A stretch of 64,000 nt of DNA from Cannabis sativa (GCF_029168945.1 NC_083610.1:76747580-76811579), one strand, 5' to 3'. Shown: positions 1 through 12,653, counted from the first letter of the stretch. Made by a program: numbers and translations. Notes: generated by a model from the sequence alone, not told the origin.

Positions 1-758
1 CATGAATTTTCACTAAGCAAGGGCGAAATTGTAAAGAAAAGAGATTTTAGGTTTATTTATTGATTAAGAGACTTTATATGTCTAAATTAATAAATACATT
101 AAATGGCAATATTATTTAATAATTATTTTCAAGTTATTAAATAATTAGAATTGGCATTTAAATGGTTAAATTAGAGAATTGGCATTTTTGAGAAAATAGG
201 AATGGAAAATAACAAAATGGGAAAGTTGCAAAGTGAGGCCCAATACCCTTTGTATGACCGGCCCTATGCATAGGAAATTCCATTTGTAGTTTCCATTATT
301 TTAATACCATACAATTCTAACCTAAACCTATAGGGTTTTCTATAAATAGAAAGTGTTGGCTTGAGGAAACATACACACATCTTTGATCACTTTGTTTCTC
401 TCAGAAAAAGCCTCACACGCCTGTCTCTCTTCTTCTCTCTAAATTTCAAAACTTTGAGTGAATGAGTAGTGCCCACACACATCAAGTGGTATCTCAATCA
501 TAGTATGTAAGACTATGGAATTTCTGCATCAAAGAAGGAGAAAAGAATATCCAGATTCAGATCTTGGTGATGCTCTGCTACAGAAAGGAATCAAGGGCTA
601 GAGATCTGAACGGAAGGAGTCATATTATTCCGCTGCACCCACTGTAAGGTTTTCTAAACTTTATATGTGTTTATTTTCGTTGTTTTAGAATTCATATTAG
701 GTTGTTAATCCAACATACTTGTTAGTAAATCTAGATCCTAGTAAAATAATTTCCAACA
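1..758 (+). repeat. 5' LTR (3' portion) of the Copia element
   Basis: Nearly identical to the last ~750 bases of the LTR at 6824-8670, apart from a small indel around 128-136 and scattered substitutions. It ends in TTCCAACA, matching the end of the 3' LTR. The high similarity points to a fairly recent insertion even though the internal coding region is decayed. Confidence 0.92.
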
Positions 759-760
759 AG

Positions 761-775
761 TGGCACCAGAGCCAT
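761..775 (+). other. Primer-binding site (initiator tRNA-Met type)
   Basis: TGGCACCAGAGCC follows the LTR end after two bases. It resembles the usual plant TGGTATCAGAGCC site complementary to the 3' end of initiator tRNA-Met, with two substitutions (GTATC to GCACC). Confidence 0.75.
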
Positions 776-1039
776 GGTAATGATTTACTTTCATGTAATA
801 TGAATTAAAACGATGATTTGCATGTTTTTGTGTTGATTTGGATGGTTTCATGTTGGTTTATGTGCTTATGTAATGAATGTTAATGTTGTACGAAATTTTT
901 CCATGAAATATATTTTTTCAATTTTTGAAAATATTTTATTTGGATTCCTTGTGAAAAATTAAGCAATTTTGTTTTTTACGGAACTCGATTCCGATAAAAA
1001 TTGAGAAGGTTATGAATTTTGGAAAATCGGGATTTCGGG

Positions 1040-1140
1040 TATGCATGGGTGCTCAATCGCGAGCACCAGGCACTCGGTGCAGCTCCCCTTGTCCGCGCGC
1101 GTAGGAGGCTGCGTGCAGCCTCCTGGGCTGCCTTCCCCAA
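1040..1140 (+). other. GC-rich structured island in Copia leader
   Basis: A ~100 base GC-rich island sits inside a leader that is otherwise about three-quarters A+T. It contains a perfect hairpin with AGGAGGCTGC (1103-1112), loop GT, and GCAGCCTCCT (1115-1124). A CGCGCGCG-like palindromic stretch precedes it, and GCACC/GGTGC arms lie near 1061-1081. Position and structure suggest an RNA packaging or dimerisation signal; this is inference. The ORFs on both strands here look like by-products of the GC content. Confidence 0.5.
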
Positions 1141-1205
1141 AAGTGCGATTTTTTGGAATTTTTTCCCAAAAATCCAATTTTTCCATGGGATTGTTTCCCA
1201 AAATT

Positions 1206-1330
1206 CATTTTTCCATTTTTAAATATTTCTAAATTGAAATGTTTCCAATTTTAAATATTTTCAATTTGGAATTTTTCCAATTTTTAAATATTTCTATTTT
1301 GGAATGTTTCTAATTTTAAATATTTCCTAT
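1206..1330 (+). repeat. ~33 bp minisatellite in Copia leader
   Basis: About four degenerate tandem copies of a unit resembling TTTCCAATTTTTAAATATTT followed by CTAATTTGGAATG. The copies differ by small indels. Non-coding. Confidence 0.6.
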
Positions 1331-3760
1331 TATGGTCAGATTTAAAATTTTGTTAACTTCTTTAATATTTATTTATTATTTAATTATAAGATTAGATATT
1401 TTGATATTTAAGATATTTTAAATTAAAAGATAACTTTGTCTTTTTATTTAAAATCTTATATTAAAATTATCTTATATGACAAATTAAATAATTAATAAAT
1501 TTGAAATTAACATAGATATTTTTATAGATATACTTACCATAATGTTTTTCAAATTCAAAAATTTGTTATTTTGTTAAATATTTAATTATTTATAAATTAT
1601 AAGTATAAAAATGATAATTTTTTCTATATATATCATTTTTTTTCTTATTAGAAATTTATAAATCATATCTTAAATATTTAAATAACATAGATATTTTTGT
1701 AGAGATTTGAATATTGCTTAATTTGAGATATTTTGACATATAATTATGGTAATTATTATTCATTTATTATTTTATTCCTAAAATAATAATTATCTAACCA
1801 AATTATTTTAAAATTGGTTTATTTTATTAAATTATAAGATCTAGAAGTGATATTGAAGATTCTTTCCTTTCAAATCATTGATCTTATTAGATATTTATTT
1901 TGATTCAAATAAACCTAGATATTTTAAAATTAGTTTCCTTTATTTGGTTAGTTTAAGAATAATAATTTAATTATATTAATATCTTATTTCACATCTGTTA
2001 CATGGACAATGTTTGTTTATTTATATTGTTTATTCAAAAACTCTTTTTAACAAACTAAATTGGTATGATTAACTTGTTGACAGATCTAATGATCTGATTT
2101 TAATCATAGTCCAATTGTCAATAAATCTTATAAATAATTTGTAACAGGTAAATTTTGTACTTCTTTCATCTGTGTAAACCTAGTAACATGATAAGGCCCA
2201 TCCAAATCATTTGACCTGTGTGAGCCTATATGTTTGCTATTGGGCTTAGATGCATATAGGAAGCCCATTTAAGTTTTTACTAAGTAAATGGACTAGGTTG
2301 CTAAAATAAATTTTGACATAAGTAAATTTATTTAGGCCCAATTAGATTTGGGCTTATTCAATGAATAACAATTGTTTATTTTAAGGTTAAATTCCTCTCT
2401 TTTGGGCCTTGTGTGAGAGTTGGGGGCCATAGAAGTGGGTACGACATACTGAACCCAGCTCCCCCTCACATGAACTACCCCAATTGTGAAGGCCCATTTG
2501 CCTTATTTAAATAATTGTATTAGGTTAATTATATTAGTCTAACCTAATTAAAATTGAATTAGCAACATAATTAACTTTTAAAATATATAAAATTTATTTT
2601 TCATGTAATATTTTAAAGTTAATTTTAGAAAAACACTTAGTCAATGATATATTCTAGATAGTTATTTCTAGTACTAGTTATTATTTCTAATATTAAATAG
2701 GAAAATATCATTGATTGTGAAATTAATTGTCTCATAATTAATTTTGGTACAATCTAAGTTTAGAATATTTTACTAGTATTAAACTAGAATTAATAATTAA
2801 GTTTCCTCTTTACTTAATTATTTGTTTCTTGAATTTAATACATTTAATTAAATTGAAAATTTCAATATCTAAGTTGATTTTCATCATGATACTTTAATAT
2901 TGTTATTTTCATGTTATTTAATTAAAGTTGAAAATTATTTTAAGTTTGGAATTTTATTTCAGAATAACTTAAGTTTGAATAATTTTCAAAATATATTTTA
3001 TTTTATTTTATTAATCATTTCCCAAAATTTCGAAATTGCATCACCTTGATGCAGAAATTTCGAATTTTATTTGAAAAATAGATTAAAGTTGAAAATTATT
3101 TATTTAATTTTGGACCAACTTAAATCATTGATTTTTTCATTTAATGATTAATTAAAATAAATGAACTAAAATATATTATAATTAGAAATTGGATTAATTA
3201 GTCAATGAAAGTCTAGATAGTTATTATCTGTTTTGCTTGAAGTATTTTTCTAGTGTATTTAATTAAATAGAAAATTAATATTTAAGTTGATTTTTTAATC
3301 ACGATACTTAAATATTTGAAATTTTTCTTAGATATTTAATTAAATAGGAAAATTATATTTTTTTGTTGAAAATTAATTTTTTAATTAATTTTGGGACAAC
3401 ATAAAATTAGAGTAATTTTCCAGGATTTATTTTATTTTGTTTTAAAGCATTTTCGAAATGCAATATATATTTATAGAAAATTAAATTTGAGTTGTAAATT
3501 AATTTAAATTAATTTTGAAACAACTTAAATTGAATAATTTTCTAAATATTTATGGAAATTATTACTAAGATGGAAATAATTCACGTTATTTTCATATCCA
3601 TCTATGTATAATTTATAAATATTAAATTAAAATTTATATTTGGAATTTTTCATTCCAAATTGGAAATTTTAATTAAATAAATATATATTTAAAATAGATT
3701 GATTAAAATAAATATTAGAAGAAAATACAACCCTTCATTAAATAATGAGCTTTATTATAA
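1331..3760 (+). other. AT-rich internal Copia sequence, no coding signal
   Basis: About 2.4 kb of extremely AT-rich sequence with no long open frame on either strand. The stretch 2160-2500 is less AT-rich and carries recurring GGCCCA-type words. I see no gag motif (no CCHC knuckle). Confidence 0.5.
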
Positions 3761-3764
3761 AGAT

Positions 3765-4520
3765 ATTCGATCTCCATTGTTGGTTTTACATAGCTATTGT
3801 TTTAGTGAGTAATCCTCCCTAATGGAGGAACGTTCATTAGCAAGTTAGCACCGTTTAATCTCGAAAGATAAGTAATCTTGTAAGTGTTTTATATAGTTTA
3901 TGACCACCCTAATGGTGGCGACTGTATAAGACTTGCAAGAATATGAAACAATGGTGGAAGCTCATAAGATAGAATAGCCTTGACTCTTGCCTAAACGGGA
4001 CAACGCGGATTTCAATCTTTATCGAATAAAAGGTTGCTAGAATGTTGATCATTTTAGATGAGCTGACAACTCTATTCAATGGATGGTAGCTTTGACTCTC
4101 GCCTAAACGGGACACTGATATCATTTTGTTGAAAACCTTGGAAATTATTTAGGATTGTATGTTTTAGTATTTTCACTTGTCATTCCTACTTGCTATGTGC
4201 TTCATAATTTCTGAATTGTGTATGAATTTGTATTGAACCATGTTATTTTCTGTTATTAAATTGTAGTTTAATTTCGAATCTTCATTGTTGGTCTAACTTA
4301 GCTTGTTTTTCTAATGAGATAAATCCCTAATGGATTTTCACCATTAGACTAACATAATAGTGTTAGATCTCGAAAGATAAATATTGTATATGCAACATCT
4401 AGCTGTTCATCAATTGATGACACCTTAGACTAGTGTTTTACAATATGAAACAAGAAGATTGTATAAATAAGATTACTTTGACTCTCGCTAATCGGAGTAT
4501 CGTTGGATTCTTATTTAAAA
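3765..4520 (+). repeat. Diverged internal duplication in Copia
   Basis: The block starting near 3770 (CATTGTTGGTTTTACATAGC) is repeated in diverged form from about 4283 (CATTGTTGGTCTAACTTAGC). Shared landmarks include ATCTCGAAAGATAA, AATATGAAACAA and the phrase TTGACTCTCGC. The phrase GACTCTYGCCTAAACGGGAC occurs near 3979 and 4093, with a shorter version near 4480. Function unknown. Confidence 0.6.
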
Positions 4521-4929
4521 CAAAATTATCCTAATTCCTCTTAGCTTATTCATTTCGAATTAGCTTAATGACATATCATTGGATGAATGGTCTATAAATC
4601 ATATAAAGTCTTATTTTCTCTTAAGAAATTAGATGACGCATATGATTATATTCCCGGAATTCTATTCCAAAATGATATAAATCCTCAATCTTAGATATCT
4701 CCTACTTGTATAGGCAAATCATAGAGTTAGATTAGTAGTGGTGGTCCAAGAAAGAGTTACTAATTATACAGTTACACTTTCACAAGTGTTTAATAACCAT
4801 TTTCTTTCAATGGATTTATACTGTATGAGTTTAGTATTCTGTGACTAGAATCCACTTGCACTATTCTAAGAACTCTTTGATGTAACTAAAGTAAGTCATC
4901 AAAAGATACAACCACATATTTTATAAATC

Positions 4930-6800
4930 TATGGCATTTGTATCTTGTTCATAGTGATTTTGACAAGATCATTCTCTGCAAAGAGTTAATATGCCTATAT
5001 CCACTGAAAGTAATTTCATCTCATTCGCAGATGGATGTACATTCAGGGGTGGATATGAGTTTTCGTTGTATTCTTAAAACGATCACTCTAGATTTTACCT
5101 TATGCAAAAGAAATTTGAAATATTTCATGAATTTCTAGCAATGGAAAGTGGTTAAAGATCTTGCGAACTGATAGGGGTGGAGAAAAAGTTAGTAGATATG
5201 CAGTTCAAAGATCATTAATTTGATTTTGAATTATATCCAAACTTACCTCCCCAGAAATTCGAATTGCATATTGATGATTAGTTACAAGTCGTTGCCTAAA
5301 TCCTTCTATGGTAATTTCAGAATGATGCAATGGTTGTATACTTTATGTAAATCATTACTAGATTCATGGATGACCTAATCGAAATCTTAAGAAAAGCTAG
5401 AACTGCTAACCTTGGTTTGCATGTTTGTTAGCTATTCTAAGTGATTAGGGGTGGAGCATCCCATAGTCATTAGATAAGAAAGTGTTTGTTTAAACAAATA
5501 CCACTTTTTCTAAGAAAATGACTAAGTCTGAAAGTAAAGTGGCAGATAAAGGAAATATTTTTTCTTGATTCCAAAAGTGTTCTATCATCTTATTTTACAA
5601 GATAATCCCACTGCCTCTGTTGTCTTAACACAACTGAAGAGGTCTATACCATTTAGTTTTCTTTGACATAGTTCACGGTACCTTGTTGTAGTGGGAGAGT
5701 TTCTAGGAACTCACCTTCTTATAACTTGGAAGACACTAGTGATTAAAATCCATTGTGAGTTTAAACAAATAATGGATTGTCAAGATAAGAAACTAAGAAG
5801 AAAGCCAAGAGAACTATGGGTTGATCCATTCACATGGAGTAACCTAAAGTTTTCTATTACAAGGACATGAAAGGAAATTTTCGTTACTAAGTCTATTCAA
5901 AGGACTTAACAAAACTTCCTGTTCCTAGTATTATAGGTTTGAGTTTATCTAAACCTATGGCTTGTGGTATACCTGGTAATTACTTACTCTAATGCAAGCA
6001 ACTTACTTTAATAAGATGCTGGAGCATTTTTCTTTCCAATGGCAATCTATAGAAGCTTCACAACTTCTTAGATATATATTTTATTTATCTAAGGAAAAGT
6101 ATCAACTATTCCAGAGAAGATAAAGCCATGAAAGAATTTCTTGAATCAACAGTGAGAGGTCTCAGATATGCTTTAGTATGCCTTAGACCAGACACCTACT
6201 GTTGAGTGGGAGTAATGAGTAGGTATCAGATTAATCAAGGAGAAGAACATTGGAAGACAATCAAGTAAATCTTAAGATTAAGAAGAGGAACTATATGTTA
6301 GTCAATAAGGGTGGTTTTGAAACTCTTAGACTACACCACATCAGATTTCGTGATTTGCCTGTGTGCTAGAAAGTCTGCTGATGAGATGGTGATTACTTTG
6401 GGGGTGGAGTAGTGATTTTGGAGAAGTGTAAAAACCTATCTGAAATCTCTTGGTCTACCAGAAAGAGACTGAATGTTAAAAGTTGCAGGAAAGATACTTA
6501 TTCAGTCTAAGGAAAGTTCTATACATTTGTGGCACTGTTCCAAATTGCCTTAACTACTAGGGTTACTTCCTGAATAACCAAAGAGTAGTTGCCCAAAAGT
6601 ATAGAATCCAGTATCCCAAGAAAGTAGACATATAGAGAGGAATTTCACATTATCAAGGATTTTGTGATTAAGGAAGAGTAATGGTGGAGAAGAGGTTGTT
6701 GTTAATTCAACATGTCAGATCCTATTACGAGGAGTTTACTACTATTACACTTGATTGGTATATCAAGGTGTTAATGATTATTTGAAATGCACTTTTTGTT
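4930..6800 (+). pseudogene. Decayed Copia pol (integrase, RT, RNase H traces)
   Basis: Short conserved blocks survive in shifting frames. RTDRGGE, a Copia integrase-core motif, is at 5164-5184. VGVMSRYQ, from the RT/RNase H junction, is at about 6206-6229, followed by an EHW..IK block. A KFHxIxDFV-like block from the RNase H C-terminus lies near 6640-6680, and an xDPITR block near 6718. Stops and frameshifts are frequent, so no functional product is expected. The same 3' segment recurs at 23670-24280. Confidence 0.75.
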
Positions 6801-6810
6801 TTATATTAGT

Positions 6811-6823
6811 GCAAGTGGGAGTT
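6811..6823 (+). other. Polypurine tract
   Basis: GCAAGTGGGAGTT lies immediately before the 3' LTR start (TGTTGAG), in the position of a plus-strand primer. The matching site in the related copy is at about 24270-24282. Confidence 0.7.
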
Positions 6824-8670
6824 TGTTGAGTTTTATGCCCTAAATAAAACTCATTTCATATAATCAGATTTACTTATTAATAAAGATCAGAAATAACATT
6901 TTATGTTGCATGGTTCACATGATTTATTTCATGATTATATGTATATAATGTATGAATTCCTTTTAAGTCCAGAACATATGTGTTTGTTAAAGATTATAGT
7001 GTTGTCAGCACAGTGGAATATAATCTTTATTATATGTTCAAAATTTTATTCCCTGATTTGTCAGAACACTGGATTTAGACTGACATGGTATAATCAGTGA
7101 TAGATATTCTTACACCTTGGAAAAGTGTTATGTCCTTTCCAGGACATTGGCAAAGTTTACCAGTATCGGATGTATGGAGTATACATCGGAAGTGACCGAT
7201 ATTGAACTTTGATTAGATATGTTAAAATTTACCGTAATATCTATTCAATTCAATATCACGTGTTGATCCTAGATCAAATGATCTCAATCCTGATATGGTT
7301 AGGCTCAATCTCAAGAGTGTTATACGTGTTCTTTGATTTGTTAGTTAAGCCTAGTTTTGTGTCAGGGTAATACATACATTTTGGGAACACGGTAATGCAA
7401 TTGAGTGGGAGCGCTAACATAAATATGGAATCTATAGCTTCTATTTGGCAAATAGAAGTAAAGGATGATTTCCTTCGAGCTTAACCAAACGAAGATAAAT
7501 GGTGGAGATCTCATTTCACTTAGGTGAAGTATCATTTATACAGGGTTAAGTGTTTTAAGGATAAAATACATTGAAGGTTTAGCGGTAACAGTAGTGCCTT
7601 TTCAATGTAGATCATCTATATAGAGGATCATTGATCACATTAGGGTTATAACAATGGATAACTAATGACGTGTCTATATCATGGAACATATAGAGCGTTC
7701 TATATGTCTGAGAGTGCAATTCCAAGTTCTAAGTGTGGATTCAATGAGGAATTAATAAGTTAGGGAATTTACTTGGTAAATTCGGTTCGACTTATTGGAA
7801 TCTTGGTTATATAGACCCATGGTCCCCATACTAGTTGAGACCATACTGCTTGTAAGACTCGGTTAATTGATTTTAATTAATCAATTATAATTCTTAAAGT
7901 TAGACTATGTCTACTTTATGAATTTTCACTAAGCAAGGGCGAAATTGTAAAGAAAAGAGATTTTAGGTTTATTTATTGATTAAGAGACTTTATATGTCTA
8001 AATTAATAAATACATTAAATGGCAATATTATTTAATAATTATTAGTTATTAAATAATTAGAATTGGCATTTAAATGGTTAAATTGGAGAATTGGCATTTT
8101 TGAGAAAATGGGAATGGAAAATAACAAAATGGGAAAGTTGCAAAGTGAGGCCTAATACCCTTTGTATGACCGGCCCTATGCATAGGAAATTCCATTTGTA
8201 GTTTCCATTATTTTAATGCCATACAATTCTAACCTAAACCTAGAGGGTTTTCTATAAATAGAAAGTGTTGGCTTGAGGAAACATACACACATCTTTGATC
8301 ACTTTGTTTCTCTCAGAAAAAGCCTCACACGCCTCTCTCTCTTCTTCTCTCTAAATTTCGAAACTTTGTGTGAATGAGTAGTGCCCACACACATCAAGTG
8401 GTATCTCAATCATAGTATGTAAGACTATGGAATTTCTGCATCAAAGAAGGAGAAAAGAAGATCCAGGTTCAGATCTTGGTGATGCTCTGCTACAGAAAGG
8501 AATCAAGGGCTAGAGATCTGAACGGAAGGAGTCATATTATTCCGCTGCACCCACTGTAAGGTTTTCTAAACTTTATATGTGTTTATTTTCATTGTTTTAG
8601 AATTCATATTAGGTTGTTAATCCAACATACTTGTTAGTAAATCTAGATCCTGGTAAAATAATTTCCAACA
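6824..8670 (+). repeat. 3' LTR of Copia element (1847 bp)
   Basis: Begins TGTTGAG after the polypurine tract and ends TTCCAACA. Its last ~750 bases match 1-758. The stretch GGGTTTTCTATAAATAGAAAG (about 8247) holds a TATA-like element; the expected transcript would start some 30 bases downstream, placing the U3/R boundary near 8280. The following sequence changes abruptly to a Gypsy LTR remnant. Confidence 0.92.
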
Positions 8671-9228
8671 ATCAGTACGGTTGGAGTATGACTAGCGTAC
8701 CGAGTATAGGCTGATGCTTTGGTCAATAATACCGTCGTACGAACGTTCTAAACTCAGTACCGTGTGGGACACAGGGTTTAGGGTTATGGTCAGGGGTATG
8801 GAGGTTTGATCATAAACCGGGATATATGTATGTTATATGATTTATGCTTTTCTTACTGAGTCTGTCGACTCACAGTTCTATGTTTATGTGTAGGTAAGGG
8901 CAAGGCTAAAGTTGAGGAACCGTGAGGACGAGCAGATGATGATTGTACATGTTGAGGCGGTTAGGCCTGAAGCGTACGATCCTCGGGACATCAGGGCTAT
9001 TATTTTTAGTTGCTGGGCGACAAATATTTTGTAAATGAATAGCAAACTTTTGTAAAGTATTTTGTAAATGGGATCCCAAAATATTTTGTATGTAACACTA
9101 TAAGTTTTTTTAATTAAATAAACAAATTTTAATTAATAACGATTTTCATTAACCTCGTTGATTAGCAACGAGCTGCACAGTATGTTTAAAATCACGTTAA
9201 CACGCCTATGCTAGTTAGGGTGTTACAT
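8671..9228 (+). repeat. Gypsy LTR remnant (3' part)
   Basis: Higher-GC sequence with the phrase CTTACTGAGTCTGTCGACTC (about 8853) followed by GTGTAGGTAAGGGCAAGG. This is a layout I associate with Tekay/Del-type chromovirus LTRs. It ends AGGGTGTTACA at about 9228. The sequence at 36440-36713 has the same kind of ending. The Copia element above is inserted into it. Confidence 0.6.
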
Positions 9229-9424
9229 TATCTATCATGGTCCAGGCCACTATTTTGTTTGCTATCTATACTTCCATGACCAAGGGATAATTGTGTGGGA
9301 AGTGTACGTAAATAGCATCTGCTTCAGTGAATGTTATAGTGAGTTCCCCTACCCGTGGTATTTTTGGCTTTCTCTCCTCTACGGCTAAGACTACTTCCTT
9401 TTGCTCGTGTTGTAAGGCTCAGGC

Positions 9425-11325
9425 TGTTGGAAACTATTTTACCAGGATCTTAGATCTACTCACAAGTATGTTGATTAACATCCTAAATATGAACTTCTAA
9501 AACGATTATAAAATAAACACATATAAAGTATGAGAAACCTTACATTGGGTGCAGCGGAATATTATGTCTCCTTCCGTTCAGATCTCTAACCCTTGTATCC
9601 TTTCTGTCGCAGAGTATTATCAAGATCTGAACCTGGATCTCTTTCTCTCCTTTCTTTAGTGCTGAAACTCCTTCTTGTTGAATGTCTTTCTTCACGATCT
9701 TCCTCACTATGATTGAGGTATTACTTTCTGTGTGTGGGCACTACTCTATCCCTAAGAGGTTCGAAATATTCAAGGAAGAAGAAGAGTATAGGTGGCGGCT
9801 AGGGTTTAGAAAGAGAAGGCTCAGGTTTTCTCTGAAGGAAATCAAAAGTAAAGTGTTAATTTCCTGAAGCCTTCACTATCTATTTATAGCATTCCACTAG
9901 GGTTAGGTTTGAATTATTTGGCATTAAAATAATGAAAATATCAGATGATAAACCCTATAAAAGTGGCCGGCCATGGCTATGTGGATTTGGGCCTCACTTT
10001 TTGTAATTTTGTAGTTTTATCATTTATGCATCTCATTTTCTCAAAAACGCCAATTTTCAAATTCAACCATTTAAATGCAAATTCTAACTATTTAATAACT
10101 ATAAATAATTATTAAATAATATTGTCATTTATCATATTTATTAATTGAACCATACAAAGTATCATAATTAACAAATATGCCCTAAAAACTCTTTCTTTAC
10201 AATTTCGCCCTTACTTAGTGAAAAATTCACAAATAGACATAGTCTAATTTGAGAATTATAATTGATTAATCAAAACCAATTAAATGAGTCTTACAAGTAA
10301 TATTGTCTCAACTAGTGGGGGGACCATGAGTCTATATAACCGAGCTTCCAATAAGCAGATCAAGAATTTATAACCTAAATTCACTGATTTATTAATTCTT
10401 CGTTGAATCCACGCATAGAACTTAGAATTGCACTCTCAGTATATAGAATGCTCTATATGTTCCACCATATAGACACATCATTAGTTATCCATTGTTATAA
10501 TCCTAATTTGATCAATGATCCTCTATATGAATGATCTACACTGTAAAGGGATTAGATTACCGTTACACCCTACAATGTATTTTATCCTTAAAACACTTAA
10601 CCCCGTATAAATGATATTTCAGCTATGTGAAATGAGTACTCCACCATTTATTTTCGTTTGGTCAAGCTCGAAGGAGATCATCCTTTACTTACTATTCGCC
10701 AGATAGAAGCTATAGATTCCATGTTTATGTTAGCGCTCCCACTCAATTGCACTGCCGTGTTCCCAAAATGTACGTATCACCCTGACCTAAAAGTAGGCTT
10801 AACTAAAAAATCAAAGAACACGAATAACACTCTTAAGATTGAGCCTAATCATAACAGAATTAAGATCATTTGATCTAGGATCAACTAGGCGATATTGACT
10901 TAAATAGATATTACGGTAAGTTTGATAAATCTAAGTCAAAGTTCAATATCGGTCCCTTCAAATGCATACTCCATGCACCCAACCTGAGCTTTAATTTAAC
11001 CAATGCTCTGGAAAGAACATAGCATTTCTCCAAATGCAAGTAAACTCTGTTGTAGATTATCATATCAGTAAAACCCTGTGTCTGATAAATCTAGGAATCT
11101 TTATTCACATAGTCATGTTTACTTTCCAATGTGTTGACAACACAATAAACAAGATCAAGTATGTGAAAAGGGTTTCAGATGAATTTATAAATCAAATAGA
11201 CAAGCAATTGATAAGATGAACCAAAACATACACAAATGAATGAAAAATACTTCTGTTTCTTTATTGATGTAGAATAAAATGGATTAAATTGAAATGGAGT
11301 TTTATTTAGGGCATAAAACCCAACA
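9425..11325 (-). repeat. Solo LTR of the Copia family, inverted, with TSD
   Basis: Reverse-complement copy of the 1-8670 Copia LTR. It starts TGTTGGAAACTATTTTACC and ends GGGCATAAAACCCAACA. It is flanked by perfect five-base duplications CAGGC at 9420-9424 and 11326-11330. No internal sequence is attached, so it is a product of LTR-LTR recombination. The open frames at 9682-9867 and 10658-10873 lie inside it and are not genes. Confidence 0.93.
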
Positions 11326-11720
11326 CAGGCATACTTTTCCCGGGCTTTTCCCAAGTCTCCAGCTAGGTGTGGGTACGCAATAATGACTTGCAAATGTCTG
11401 TCCCCTAGTGGAGGAATTAGTAGATCTTGATTATTGTCTATTTGGGCAGCCCGTTGATTCTAGTCTGCCTTGACATATTTCTGCAAGTGCGGATTATTCT
11501 TTCTGATTAAGAATTCAATTTCTCGCTTCAGGTTGTTTCATTCATTCGTGTCGTGGCCCTAGTGTGCATGAAAATGGTAGAACTTGGACGTGTCTCTTTT
11601 ACTTACGTCCTTCTTCATGGGAGCAAGTTTTTTGTCCGGGACCATAGACTGAGTTGTTACGTAGATCGTCTCTAGGTCGTCAGTTAGGACAAAGAAGGCA
11701 GTGAACTTGGAGGCATTTTC

Positions 11721-12154
11721 TGTAACGCCCCCGCTTCAAGCCTCCATTGGGTCCTTACACCCACGGAATGAATGGCTCTTATACACGAGTACGTCACTCT
11801 GGCTGGTTCATGGACTGATGACTGACCCTACAGACCAACACGAGTGTTTCCAGCATGCTTTGTCCTCACTCGCACGCTTCCTGGGAAAACTTCCCAGGAG
11901 GTCACCCATCCTAAAATTACTCCCAAGTCAAGCTCGCTTAACTGTGGAGTTCTTTCGTGATGGGCTACCGAAAAACAAGATGCACCTTGTTGATATAGGT
12001 AGTACCAATCAATCCATTTAAGCTCTCTACAACTGTGTAGTCCCATACCTACACAGTCTCAGAATCATCCCACTTGACCTTCCCCAGGCGGTGTGGGATT
12101 GCACAGCTTACCCGGTATATCCCCTTACGGATCACGGGACTACTTACTGTCACA
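11721..12154 (-). repeat. Cassandra LTR 1 (minus strand)
   Basis: On the minus strand it runs TGTGACAGTAAGTAGTCCC to GGGGGCGTTACA. It carries the 5S-derived core with AGTTAAGCGAGCTTG and GGATGGGTGACC. It resembles the plus-strand LTR at 12672-13095 more than LTR 2; for example, it shares the block CTGATGACTGACCCTACAGA. Confidence 0.88.
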
Positions 12155-12226
12155 ATCACCCCCCATTATGGGGTCCGACGTCCTCGTCGACCACACTTCC
12201 GGCTGGGTCAAGGCTCTAATACCATT
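12155..12226 (-). other. Cassandra internal domain with PBS and PPT
   Basis: Only ~72 bases. GGCTCTAATACCA at 12212-12224 is the reverse complement of a TGGTATTAGAGCC initiator-Met primer-binding site next to LTR 2. ATCACCCCCC at 12155-12164 is the complement of a GGGGGGTGAT polypurine tract next to LTR 1. These fix the element on the minus strand. Confidence 0.85.
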
Positions 12227-12653
12227 TGTAACGCCCCCGCTTCAAGCCTCCATTGGGTCCTTACACCCACGGAATGAATGGCTCTTATACACGAGTACGT
12301 CACTCGGTAGTTCATGGATCGATGACGACCTACGGACCAACACGAGTGTTTCCGGCATGCTTTGTCCTCACCGCACTCTTCTGGGAAAACTTCCCAGAGG
12401 TCACCCATCCTAAAATTACTCCCAAGTCAAGCTCGCTTAACTGTGGAGTTCTTTCGTGATGGGCTACCGAAAAACAAGATGCACCTTGTTGATATAGGTA
12501 GTACCAATCAATCCATTTAAGCTCTCTACAACTGTGTAGTCCCATATTTACACAGTCTCAGAATCATCCCACTTGACCTTCCCCAGGCGGTGTGGGATTG
12601 CACAGCTTACCCGGTATATCCCCTTACGGATCACGGGACTACTTACTGTCACA
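12227..12653 (-). repeat. Cassandra LTR 2 (minus strand)
   Basis: 427 bases, same ends as LTR 1. It has several private differences around 12298-12395 (for example GATCGATGACGACCTACGGA). The 5S-like A-box and C-box regions are present. Confidence 0.88.

Larger units (their letters stand above)
1..8670 (+). mobile_element. Ty1/Copia LTR retrotransposon, 5' LTR cut by window edge
   Basis: The first 758 bases are repeated almost exactly near 7918-8670, so they are the end of a 5' LTR whose start lies outside the window. The 3' LTR is 6824-8670. Between them lie a primer-binding site, a long AT-rich leader, a decayed pol region and a polypurine tract, in the Copia order with RNase H last. Coding capacity is gone: many stops, and integrase, RT and RNase H traces are compressed into about 1.9 kb. 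No gag-like coding sequence was found between 759 and 4900, so the element looks like a non-autonomous or internally deleted derivative. Three other LTR copies of this family occur in the window. Confidence 0.88.

Noticed and set aside
1010..1232. Short ORFs on both strands in the GC-rich island
   Set aside because: Overlapping frames on both strands without homology; the island is explained better by hairpins.
9682..10873. ORFs of 61 and 71 residues
   Set aside because: Lie wholly inside a solo LTR; no homology.
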